From Sipunculus nudus (taxonomy: Eukaryota; Annelida; Sipuncula; Golfingiida; Sipunculidae): a DNA stretch of 64,000 nucleotides. Under the pieces are notes generated by a model. That model ran no database searches. It had not been told where the DNA came from and saw nothing but the letters and a program-made list of their open reading frames with translations. Each line of letters opens with the position of its first letter. Position 1 is the first letter of the stretch. Below are positions 45,360 to 64,000 of the stretch, piece by piece. Where the stretch lies: the NCBI GenBank assembly GCA_026874595.1, contig CM049317.1, forward strand, positions 48,506,401 through 48,570,400, given 5' to 3'. The position numbers were made by a program, and so were the translations under genes.

Positions 45360-46945
45360 ATAGTCTGGAGATACTATGGTTTAGGCACGGTCGCGCCGCC
45401 GCCGCAGAGAATTCTTTTGGACACAATAACAATAAAAATATTTCACGGATCTTTACCAAACTTGGTATATGTATAGATATGGGTGAGAGGACGACGCCTA
45501 TTTAAAATGAGGTCATGACCTCAACTAGGAGAGTGACCTTGACCTTGAATAGGTTCAATTTTGGGGAAAATCACACAAATTCTTAAATATCTCAAGAAAA
45601 CTTGCATGGATTGATCCCAAAATCAAGTTGATCGAAGATCATGGATAGGGTTGTCATGTACCAGAAACTGGTGGCGCCACCTATTATTCTTTACTTGTTT
45701 TCATGCCGTTTGATATCCCCAAAATTGCTACTTGACAGTACTGTGAGCATTATAAGTCAAAAACTAATGGACAGGTTTCTTTCATATTATGCAAATACAT
45801 AGATATGGGTTATGGGATGATGTTTATTTAAATTGGGGTCATGACCTTTCCTATGAGAGTGGCCTTGACCTTGAATATTGCAAAATATGGTGAAAATCAC
45901 ACAAAATCATTAATTTCTCAATAAGGGATGCATGCATTGGTCCAAAAATCAACTTGACCGAAGATCTTGGATAGTAATGTCATGTACCGGAAACAGGTGG
46001 CGCCACCTGTTATTCTTTTACTTGTTTTCGTGCCGTTTAATACCCCATCATTGCCACTTAACAGTACATTTATAACCTGTGAGCATTATAAGTCAAAAAC
46101 TAATGGACAGATTTCTTTCATATTATGCATATACATAGACATGGGTTATTGGATGATGTATATATAAATTGGGGTCATGACCTTTCCTATTAGAGTGGCC
46201 TTGACCTTGAATATTGTCATATATGGTGAAAATTACACAAAATCATTAATATCTCCATAAGGGATGCATGCATTGGTCCAAAAATCAACATGTTCGAAGA
46301 TCTTGGAAAGTATTGTCATGTACCGGAAACAGGTGGCGCCACCTGTTATTCTTTTACTTGTTTTGTGCCTTTAATACCCCATCCATGCCATTTATCAGTA
46401 CTGTGAGCATTATAAGTCAAAAACTAATGGACAAATTTCTTTCATATTATACATATACATGGATATGGGTTATAGGATAATGTTTATTTGAATAGGGGTC
46501 ATGACCTTTCCAGTGAGTGAATTTGACCTTGAATATTGCCATATATGGTGAAAATCACACAAAATCATTAATTTCTCAATAAGGGATGCATTGATTGGTC
46601 CAAAAATCAACTTGAACGAAGATCTTGGATAGTGTTGTCATGTACGGGAAACAGGTGGTGCCACCTGTTAATCTTTTACTTGTTTTCGTGCCGTTTAATA
46701 CCCCATCATTGCCACTTAACAGTATTGTGAGCATTATAAGTCAAAAACTAATGGACAGATTTCTTGCATATACATAGACATGGGTTAGGGGATGATGTAT
46801 ATTGAAATTTGGATCATGACCTTTTCTATGAGAATGACCTTTTCTATGAGTGTGGTCTGATATTAATTGTTGCTGAAGATGGGGGGCCTATTCTTAAAGG
46901 GGGGGGGGATTAATTGTCTGGGGATACTATGGCACCTGCGGTGCC
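45360..46945 (+). repeat. Tandem array with units of about 330 bp
   Basis: Units carry GGTGGNGCCACC (45670, 45996, 46332, 46654; spacing 326, 336, 322), then TTTTACTTGTTTTCGTGCCG, ATTATAAGTCAAAAACTAAT and a CATGACCTTTCC plus CCTTGACCTTGAATA segment. The array opens with GTCTGGAGATACTATGG (45364) and closes with GTCTGGGGATACTATGG (46916), a direct repeat. The start is CG-rich (GTCGCGCCGCCGCCGC). No ORF is conserved through the units. Confidence 0.9.
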
Positions 46946-49934
46946 AAGAAATATCTAGTTAAATATGGCAATATCTAATTTATATATATATAAACTACTA
47001 AAATTGTCCTTTTTGTTTGTTTGTCCCAGAAAACGTGCAGAAACTGGCATGACAGTGGGCCAGTTTTGCTTTCAGCGTCAGTCCGATGCCCTAACTTGCA
47101 GAATGCACACCGATTTGGCCCTTCCTCATGCACACAATTAAATTCCTGGTACCATCACATAATAAGTCTGTCACAAAACAACACACTGCTCTCTACCTTG
47201 CCATTGCTGACCTTCCACCTTGGCCCATTTCCATTACCAAAGACATAATAAATTGGTCCCATGTTGAGCATGAGAAGTTGCTACTTTTCAGGTCTGGGGA
47301 GTTCACTACCTTACGGGTGTGGGGAGCCACTACATGGCAATATACCCTTCCATTGTAGTGGTTTATATTTCTAGGCATTTTGCCCTACTCTGAACACAAT
47401 CTTTACATCTAGAGGTTTTTTTCCTCATACATCACACCACAGGCTACCAGTTCCTTTATATTTTGCTGCACAGATTTGCTCAGGTAATAACTGTAGTTAT
47501 TTTTGCATAAGTGATTGTAATGCAGCTTTCATTGAAATAAACCATATTATTTTCTATGACTTTCTTTTTTTACAAAGTGACTTGGTGAAAGAAACTTGAG
47601 CAATTCTCCGATTTAACAGTCCATAAAATGTTCCTCTGCATGGATGGGCAACATTATTTTTAGTTGCCAGATATTGCTACAGCAGATCTTCAGATTATCC
47701 CAAGATAATTTGGAGGAGATGTGATGCTGTGTTTAGTTTCATCTGTTATTTAGTACGGTATATTATCACATAACTGATGTACTGGTAAAAATTACTGGTA
47801 CCACCAAACTAGGAGCAGGCACTGCAAGACTACGTGATACATTGTACATGTAATAGCTTAAAGAGGATTGACTTCTTGCTCAGTCATCATGATAGAAATC
47901 AGAAAGGCACATAATCACACATGGATGTGAAAGTAGATGTACACAAAATAAACATAGCTATCTGAAATTACTATTTCTTACAATTTAGGAATTATATGGT
48001 GAAACATTTGAAGGAAACCAAATTGTCACCAAATTTAATTTTGCAGGATGTACATGACCAGATCAACCTTAATTTCTGGCGCTTTCATCTGAGCAAATAG
48101 GAATCTGCACATGTGAACTTGACATTTCTTGAATTATCAGTTGCAAAAAATGGCAACTATGATCATTCTTGAATGCAGCACATTTTATTTTCTGTAAACC
48201 ATACAGAGCTGTTTGACTTTCATGATGCACAAAAGTGACATGCCAGAAATTTAGAAAATAATTTAATTTTTATTGTTTATATTTCACCTGGCAAAATTTC
48301 AGATCTTTTTTCCCTTTATGTCAATGTAACTTGTTGACTAAAACACAAATATACCCTACTGCTTGTCTTTCTTTATAAGAAATAATACATTTCAAAATTG
48401 TGATTTAATGCAAAAGATTCTCTCAATAGCAGTCATATTTTTGTATAAGGCTGGAGCTGATGAAGACTTGTAAAATATCAAACAATATTTCATTTTGATC
48501 GTACAGCTGACACAATATTTCACAAGCATTTTAAAGATTAACTCTTTGTTTCTTCCTTCATTAACAGAAAACAGTGTAACACAACATAGCAAAGTCTGTG
48601 ACATCAAAGCAAATGACCATTATATGGACATTAATTAGTTCACCAAATCATTAAGAGTATTATACAGATCTAAATATAGCATCTACCAAGCATCCATCTT
48701 AATTATTATATTGATTATATTATTTATATATTTGATTAGTCGTTACAATTAAACAATTTATAACAGTTTATTCAAGTGTAAGAAATGATTTGTCCCTTAA
48801 ATTGCTTTATACCATTTTGCTTTATACCAACAAAGCTTGCATGTCTGTATTATAAAAATATGGTGACTGTCATATAACTCATGCCTGTCATGTAAAACAT
48901 TGCAAAATCTGCTCTTAATTTCTGCTGGCTCATTGAATTTCCAGCATAATGTAAATCTTATAAAATAAGAGATATAGAAAAATATGTTATATAATTCTAA
49001 AGTTCATGTCATACTTGCAAGTTGCATTCATATAATGTTATCCTGCTTTCTATCATAATTCATGTATACTTCATTCAGAACATATGAAATTATTTATGCA
49101 TATTATTTTGTATGTACCAGTATATTTTCTCTTTGGCTGCAACCACAATGGTATGAATATTGCCCATCTTAACAAGAACTGACTTAACTTATTTACATGA
49201 CTTATCAACCCTGTCACTTATGAATAAAAAAGTAAGTAAATTGATACTTATTTACATGAAATAACATGTGAATGACTTAATATGATGATGCACTCCAATA
49301 AACAAGTCTGTATTTATGACACATTACATTGTGGGTTTGAACTTACACTTAAGTAACTATAACATGAGGTACATAGCGTGATGGTGCTTTTGGTGAGATT
49401 TGTGCTAAATTAACACATTACTATGGACTGATTTTCAATCAAATGTCACATCCTTAATCTCCTAGAACTAACTTAAAAGGTACAGTGGACATTACATTAT
49501 AAATAATAAGACACACAAGTTACCCTAGCTGAAGGACCTGGCACGCCCCACATAGGAGATGCAGTTTCTGAACTGATTCCCTTGAAAATTACATGAAAAT
49601 CTGTTTTTAAATTTGCCAATGACCACATAATGAAGCACATCTCTCTAATGAATAAGATGCATAAAGAAACATACAGATCATGTTTCATATATTTCATATG
49701 GCAATCATACTTTCCTTGTTTGCAAATAAAATTTAAAAAGTATAATGATGAGAAAAACTCCTGAAATTTAGTACTTTTACTGCTTTAAGGGCAAAAACAA
49801 AAAAAAAGTAGGAATCTTACCTTTTTTATTCATCTTTAAAGGCCTATTCATAAAGCATCTGAATTTCAATTTAAAAAGTTTAAAGGTCAAAAGTAGCTTC
49901 TTAATCTACATGTATATTTGCATTCAGCATAATA
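46946..49934. other. Intergenic, probably including the HIBADH 3' flank
   Basis: AT-rich with no recognisable exon. On the minus strand the first AATAAA after the HIBADH stop and its neighbouring repeat is at 49830-49825, a possible but unproven poly(A) signal about 1 kb beyond the stop codon. Confidence 0.35.
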
Positions 49935-50515
49935 CAGTGAAACCTTGTGGTGTCGAACTCACTTATAGCTTTGTTTCCATTCATCCGTAAATGTTGTACG
50001 TCTCGTACGCAAAAAATTGGATCCCTTTTTAAGATTAACTGTTTCAATATGTACATTTAATGTGCTCCGCATGCGTATCCCCAAAAAGGGACGGCATCGA
50101 AATGGATCTGTGAGCAATTCATCCGTTTTGTGGATGGCAAAAATGCCTACATTTCCCAACATTGCCCAGGAGCAGGTTGTGATGAGACATATTGACCTTC
50201 TTCCTGCCTGTCGTCCTTGCAGTTTCAAAAGAGGCACGTGAAAGGGTATCCGCAAGAAAAACGTACGTACTTATGGAAACAGTTTTTTGCGGACTGCACA
50301 CTATGGAACGTATGTATGTCTTTTACCGATACCTTTTTTGCGGATACATGGTAAAACAGCTTAAGTCGAATCCCCCGCTTATGTCAAAGTTACAAACTCA
50401 ATATTCCGAACAACTGTTGTTAAATTATAACCAAATAAAACCCGCTTGTGTCGAACCTCTGATATGTCGAGCTTTCTGAGGGTCCCTTCAACTTCAACAC
50501 AACGAGGTTTCACTG
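49935..50515. mobile_element. 581-bp pogo/Tigger-like inverted-repeat element
   Basis: Ends CAGTGAAACCTTGTGGTGTC (49935) and, inverted, CAGTGAAACCTCGTTGTGTT (50515). CAGTGAAACC ends are characteristic of the pogo/Tigger group. TA precedes the left end; the right flank reads TCTA, so the expected TA duplication is not intact. Overlapping ORFs on both strands are short and no DDE transposase motif was seen. Confidence 0.8.
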
Positions 50516-50812
50516 TCTATCTGTTGTCAGACCAGTCTATTAGCAATGTTGCCATTGAAAGTTCTCTGATGAAAGTAAATACAATTCAGAGATAAAAATA
50601 GGCTACATACTTTAGAATACACCATGTCACAGAAGCTTACATGTTTTAAAGTGTACTCTTAAAGTCACTTAAAAAGCCTAGATATGTGAAACTTGAGCAA
50701 GACTCTTCCATGCTGATGCTTGAAATACAAATTGAAATAGCTATATATTACTCTCTACATACACAGGTTTGTGGAGTCTTAAAGCACTTGTGTAGTGTTA
50801 ATTCTCCCCCTC

Positions 50813-59723
<8,911 letters not shown>

Positions 59724-60774
59724 CTGCAATCATCCAAAAAAATTCATTTTACTGCATATAAACTGAAGTCCATTCAATATATACTTATACAGTGGAACCC
59801 CGCCTTGCAACCATCCCACAATTGGGACCACTCCCGCAATTACGAACACTTTTCCAAAACAATTTTCCAAATTTACGATTCACATAACTTACAGTTTCAC
59901 AAATATGACCACCTCCAAATTATGACCACTTTGTTCAGTCCCCAAGGTGATCGTAATTGTGTATACATACACAATGGAACCTCTCCTTACAGGCACCTCC
60001 TATTTATGGCCATTACGAGCAGTCCCTTAAAGCAGGTAGAGAAAACCATAACCCCCCTACTAAAGGCACCTCTCTATTGAGGGCAAAATGGATTTTCAAT
60101 GCTTAGGGATTTTATTATTATAAGCAGGATGTCCAGAAGTGTTTAACAAATAAGTAACTTAAACAAATACTGTGGCTATGGTTTTGTTCATGAGGGTTTA
60201 AAATTTGTAATATTCTCAAAATAATTATTATCATGAAGATAAAACGATTGTGGTACCATCATGGAAGGCAAATTGAAAGGTAAAAGATTGATATTCAATA
60301 TAAATAACATGAGGTCTTATTTGTTAAAAGATAGCTATTATACATGATATCAGCTCTGTCAAGTTTCTTACTGTTAATTAACAATAATTTCAACTTGTTC
60401 TATGTCCCTTTGAGTCCCTGTATAATTATTAAGATTTTGCACATATCATTTAATACAATTTATTCATATAATACTGGTTTACTCATGTAGATATTTAATA
60501 TGGTGAGATCGCAGGAATATTTCAGTCTACTCAAAACATACCTCTTCCAGTTAGGCAGTGTGGGACAGCCGGGACTACTTGTCTCAACTGTCAAACTTTA
60601 AAATCAAATTTGTTTCATTTCAAGGAAATCCATTCTGTTTACATTTCACATGCGTATGCTTACAAAATATAAATTATACTGTGCATTGCTTACTCTTTTA
60701 AAAACTTTAGTTAAATGGTCATTATTTCAATACTCAGTTTCAATTTTGGATAAACAGTATTTTGAACTAGAAAA
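59724..60774 (-). other. HIBADH intron with repeat copies
   Basis: CAGTGGAACCCCGCCTTGC at 59790 resembles a pogo-type MITE end; its inverted partner was not found. Segment 60529-60690 pairs with 55700-55870. No upstream HIBADH exon recognised. Confidence 0.5.
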
Positions 60775-61310
60775 TAAGTAGTCAACAAGTGACCACGTAT
60801 ATCCACCAAATCCCAGAGGCATGGGAAGGTAAGGCATTGAATGTTCCTGACATGACATGACTCCCAAATTTATCACATCAGTGATGCCAATTAAACTCCT
60901 CATATATGTTCAATTTTCACCAAAACCAGATCAACAGATGGATACACCATCCAAATCTCAGGCTGAGACACTAATCTGCTACTGAGAAAAATTGTATCGA
61001 ATGTTTTCTATAAAAACGGAACAGCAGGTGGCACCACCTATCTGATCTACAACAAAGCTATCCTAGATGGTGACATGCAAAATTACAGGCTGATACATCT
61101 ATCCACTATGAGTTATGATCCATTATTACCCAAAGCAAACAAACATATGGACACAGTAGAAACATTGCAGATGATGCCATCAGTATTGAATATGAGATGG
61201 AGGTATCCAAGATCTATGGACATGCAAAATTTCAGGCTAATACAGCAAACTACTCCTGAAACAATGGACCCATGGGTCACGTCGCTCAGCTGAATTTTGA
61301 AAAATATTAG
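60775..61310 (-). repeat. Family A repeat copy, HIBADH intron
   Basis: Colinear with 690-1300 of the window: GTAGTCAACAAGTG terminus, GTGATGCCAATTAAACTCCT, GGTGGCACCACCT (61027) and ATGGAGGTATCCAAGATCTA. It ends in the ACCCATGGGTCACG and GCTCAGCTG terminus at 61266-61292. Confidence 0.85.
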
Positions 61311-62159
61311 CAAATGAAAAATATTCTTATTTCTTTTGGTTTTTCATGTATATTAGCATTTCAAAAGCTAAGAGAAAATGGCCCTGCTAAAATTTAACTC
61401 TGTAGATTATAGAATAATGGACATAAGCTAAAACATATGCACTGTGTAATAAAATTGTGGCCTGAAACCATACGGAAAGTGTTATATGAAAGTTACATTT
61501 CATAAACAAAGAATGTGTGAAGAAATTAAGTTTTAAATAGTTAAATATATGGCCATATGATTTAAAAATATTTCCCACAAAGTTTGACCAATATTTCTGA
61601 TTTTAAAACTAATTTTAATAGTGTTATTCACACCTAGGCCCGACCAACTTAAAGAGATATGAATGAAATGCTACAAAGTATTTATATCTTCTTAAATCTT
61701 GTCAATTAGCACTTACATTAGATCCTAATATTTTATCACATTTGAATGTTAGAATTCAATTCCTGAACATTTTAATCTTTAAAAAAAAATTAAAATTGTC
61801 AAAGTCTCAACAAAAAGAATTAATTTCACGATAAAATTATAAGATTCATCCTGTTTATGAGTCCTGTGTATTGAAGAGGTGGGTGGGGGAGGAGTGTCTG
61901 TTGTTACTGCTGGTTGCTGAAAAAAATGAGATATTATAAGATTCATCTTGTTTATAGTACAGGTCTGTCAACAGACAGGTGTGGGAGGGGTGGGGGGAGA
62001 GAGAGTGAGAAAGAAAAAAGCTCTCTGTGGTATTAACTGCAGACAGCCTGATCAAGCTCAACAAAGAATGAGGGCTTGCAGAAGTGATGGGATTACATAA
62101 CATCAGCCTTGGCATAGAGAGCTGCACTGAATGACCTACAGCCACTTACTAAGTGGGCT
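61311..62159 (-). other. HIBADH intron, unassigned part
   Basis: Two short diverged direct units with TATAAGATTCATC (61837 and 61934) and GGTGGGGG-rich text. No exon recognised. Confidence 0.4.
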
Positions 62160-62483
62160 GCTTGACAATGTAAGGGCCTCCACAAAAATTCAATAACTAG
62201 CCTTATTTTTTAGCTTTTATTTTAAAATTTAAGATTTTAACAGATTAAATGTGTGTAAATGCTGTGAAAATTAAATCCAAAGTACTTACAGGAAAAAAAC
62301 GTGCCGTGGCCATAGTTTGGCACATTTAAGGTACTGATTTTATATTAATGCTAATAACTTGAAAAAAATGCAAAATTCAGATCTAATTTTCAGTGTACAA
62401 TTGAATCTTGATTAAATGAAGTTATATCCCTGAAAAAAGTCTCTAGCTTCAACAAATATTATGTTAAGTGAGTAAATTATATA

Positions 62484-63537
62484 CCGTATTTATTCCAATT
62501 TGGCGATCAGTCTTATTTCTCGACCCAAAAAATATTTTGAAAGCATAATTTCTAAAATTTGACTCTAATTTCGCGACTGCCGACGATGCTTTCTGTCGAC
62601 GATGTTAAGGTGTAATGCCTTCGTCTCTTACGGGCACCGCATTTTGTATCAGACTAGATTCTTATTACACTGAGCATCCACATCAAACTTGTTTGCAATA
62701 AAATTTTTGAAGATACAAAGACGCGTTTTTCATAATATATAAACATGATAAAGCGTTCAAGTTCCAAATGGGTGTCCGTGACGAAGCAAATTCGTGTACT
62801 ATTCCTGGTACGCACGTGTCGCATGTGCAATTCACGTGGGATAATTAGCAATAATATTTATCAAGTACGGGTAAGCATGCATGGTGGAACAATTGTTGCA
62901 TAGGTAGACAAGTCATCTTAGTTAAGTTTAAACGACCCCGGTTAGTTTTTGGATGGGTGACCGCATATACATAACAGGGCCCGATCGAGGGCACGCCAGC
63001 TAGGACCATGTCTGGTCGTACATATTTTAACGCGCCTTTACTTTTCTATATTTATTACGTATTATGCAAATAAAATTTATCTGATAATTGGCAGTTATTT
63101 TTTATAAAGTCTTCTTCCAACTTGGTGCAGCTTCTTGCCCCTTTTCGGTCCGACGATATCGCCGCCTGGAGGGTTAACTTGAAATGTCATCGTACCTATT
63201 CGCGAAGTAGTGATCATTTTGTAAAGTGATTGAGCTCAGTTTTATTAATCATTTGCAGACTCTGTGTAATTGATGTGACGGTTGGAAGCCCGTTTGTAGG
63301 AAATACTGTTTAGCTAACAAAACAAACTTATAAACGACCAAATTATCACTCAATTCATATGACCGCTCGAGTGTCAGAGCAGCTCTGCGGCTCTAGGGAA
63401 GGTTATCAAACCGCGTGCCTCTAAAATCTCGACCACCTCAAATTCTGCAGGAAGATAATTTTCAAATATCCTCCATTATCTCGACCTCTGAGAAAATTCA
63501 TTATTTTTAAGTGGTCGCCAAATTAGAATAAATACGG
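62484..63537. mobile_element. 1054-bp inverted-repeat transposon inserted at TA, with 5S-like interior
   Basis: The ends CCGTATTTATTCCAATTTGG (62484) and, inverted, CCGTATTTATTCTAATTTGG (63537) match at all but one position in 20; similarity continues inward (CGACC/CGATC). TA flanks both sides. The related repeat at about 27615-27640 reads through the site without the insertion, so the host sequence before insertion is visible. No transposase ORF. Interior CTCGACC and TAATTTCGCGAC phrases echo the ends. Confidence 0.88.
62920..62964 (+). pseudogene. 5S rRNA-derived segment
   Basis: AGTTAAG, then after a short gap CGGTTAGTTTTTGGATGGG and TGACCGC match the internal control region of animal 5S rRNA (GTTAAGC...GGTTAGTACTTGGATGGGTGACCGC) with few differences. 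Only about 45 nt resemble 5S and both ends diverge, so it is not a functional 5S gene; it is either a fragment or a 5S-derived SINE head. Confidence 0.7.
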
Positions 63538-64000
63538 TATTTCCTTTGTTTCAAGTTTCATTATGTTTGGGCCCATAACTTCAACAAATTACACAATACT
63601 GACCTAATTTTTTGGAATGTACATAGGAAATGTATGGAAGAATATGCGTATTTACTATGATCAAATTCAGATCAGTGGTTTTGATATTAGGCATTCCTGA
63701 AATGAAAAAATGATTTTAATAAAAAGGTTTTCCTTAATTTCTCAAAGGAAAAAGGTCGCAGAGACCCAGTTTTTGGCTTGGAAGGAGATCTTAGGAACAT
63801 CTAACATTATGCCAATTTTTGGATTACCAGGCAAAGTTGTAGTAAACTAAAGTGGGGTCATGATGCTAGAAAATTCAAATACATTAAGGCCTCTAAAAAA
63901 ACTTCAATAGCTATTTTTAAGCGTATACTTTCAAATTCAAAATTCATCAGATTAAATCCATATGTAAACTGGCTGTGAAAATTAAATCAAATGTACTTAC

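Larger units (their letters stand above)
62160..64000 (-). repeat. Family C repeat copy, reverse orientation, running off the window
   Basis: 62196-62481 is the reverse complement of family C text at about 27130-27690, and 63540-64000 continues it (TTATGTTTGGGCCCATAACT; AGATTAAATCCATATG). The text at 62235 (GTGAAAATTAAATC) recurs at 63978; removing the 1.05-kb insertion leaves a period close to the 680 bp of the 26.5-kb copy. It is interrupted by the transposon at 62484-63537. Confidence 0.85.

Noticed and set aside
49935-50515. A Tigger transposase gene in the overlapping ORFs
   Set aside because: The ORFs are under 100 codons, lie on both strands and show no DDE or helix-turn-helix motif.
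62920-62964. A functional 5S rRNA gene
   Set aside because: Only the internal control region resembles 5S; both ends diverge and it lies inside a transposon.
59724-64000. N-terminal HIBADH exons (Rossmann GxGxxG)
   Set aside because: None recognised; the stretch is dominated by repeats, so the 5' part is probably beyond the window.

Overview
The window is intron-rich, AT-rich animal DNA, most likely from a lophotrochozoan and probably a bivalve or gastropod mollusc. Three protein-coding genes were assembled exon by exon from conserved protein motifs and GT-AG splice sites. The rest is intron or intergenic DNA, much of it dispersed repeats, tandem arrays and small inverted-repeat transposons. 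The mollusc assignment is an inference from gene structure and repeat style, not from a species-specific marker.

Layout: (1) On the minus strand, 10303-10472 is the first coding exon of STT3B, a catalytic oligosaccharyltransferase subunit. Its remaining exons were not found between 1 and 10302 and presumably lie to the left. (2) On the plus strand, 13601-40353 is a complete LNPK (lunapark, ER three-way-junction protein) gene of 11 coding exons, giving an open frame of 383 codons. (3) On the minus strand, 50813-59723 holds the last five coding exons of HIBADH (3-hydroxyisobutyrate dehydrogenase, mitochondrial valine catabolism); roughly the first third of the protein lies to the right of the window or was not recognised. 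STT3B and LNPK are head to head, about 3.1 kb apart. LNPK and HIBADH are tail to tail, about 10.5 kb apart.

The pairing of LNPK and HIBADH is notable. In human, LNPK lies beside EVX2-HOXD and HIBADH lies near EVX1-HOXA, so their adjacency here may keep an ancestral Hox-flanking linkage that vertebrates split between paralogous clusters.

Repeat content by region: 0.7-2.2 kb, array of about 280-bp monomers (family A; also at 21.4-22.3, 38.4-39.2 and 60.8-61.3 kb); 4.85-5.7 kb, monomers of about 140 bp each with a nuclear-receptor-type DR1 sequence; 8.4 kb, a 24-bp minisatellite; 11.9-12.7 kb, a foldback element with a nested tRNA-derived SINE; 13.95-16.7 kb, a 31-bp polypurine minisatellite inside LNPK intron 1; 23.5-24.5 and 37.4-38.0 kb, family B; 26.5-27.9 and 62.2-64.0 kb, family C, the latter split by a 1.05-kb transposon carrying a 5S rRNA-like segment; 29.9-30.7 kb, a dead non-LTR retrotransposon; 41-43 kb, two MITEs and a 24-bp CRE-like array; 45.4-46.9 kb, an array of about 330-bp units; 49.9-51.9 kb, two pogo-like elements. 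A 12-16-bp palindrome (GGTGGCGCCACC core) recurs through several of these otherwise different repeat families and marks the edge of a 90-bp perfect copied patch at 38566-38655.
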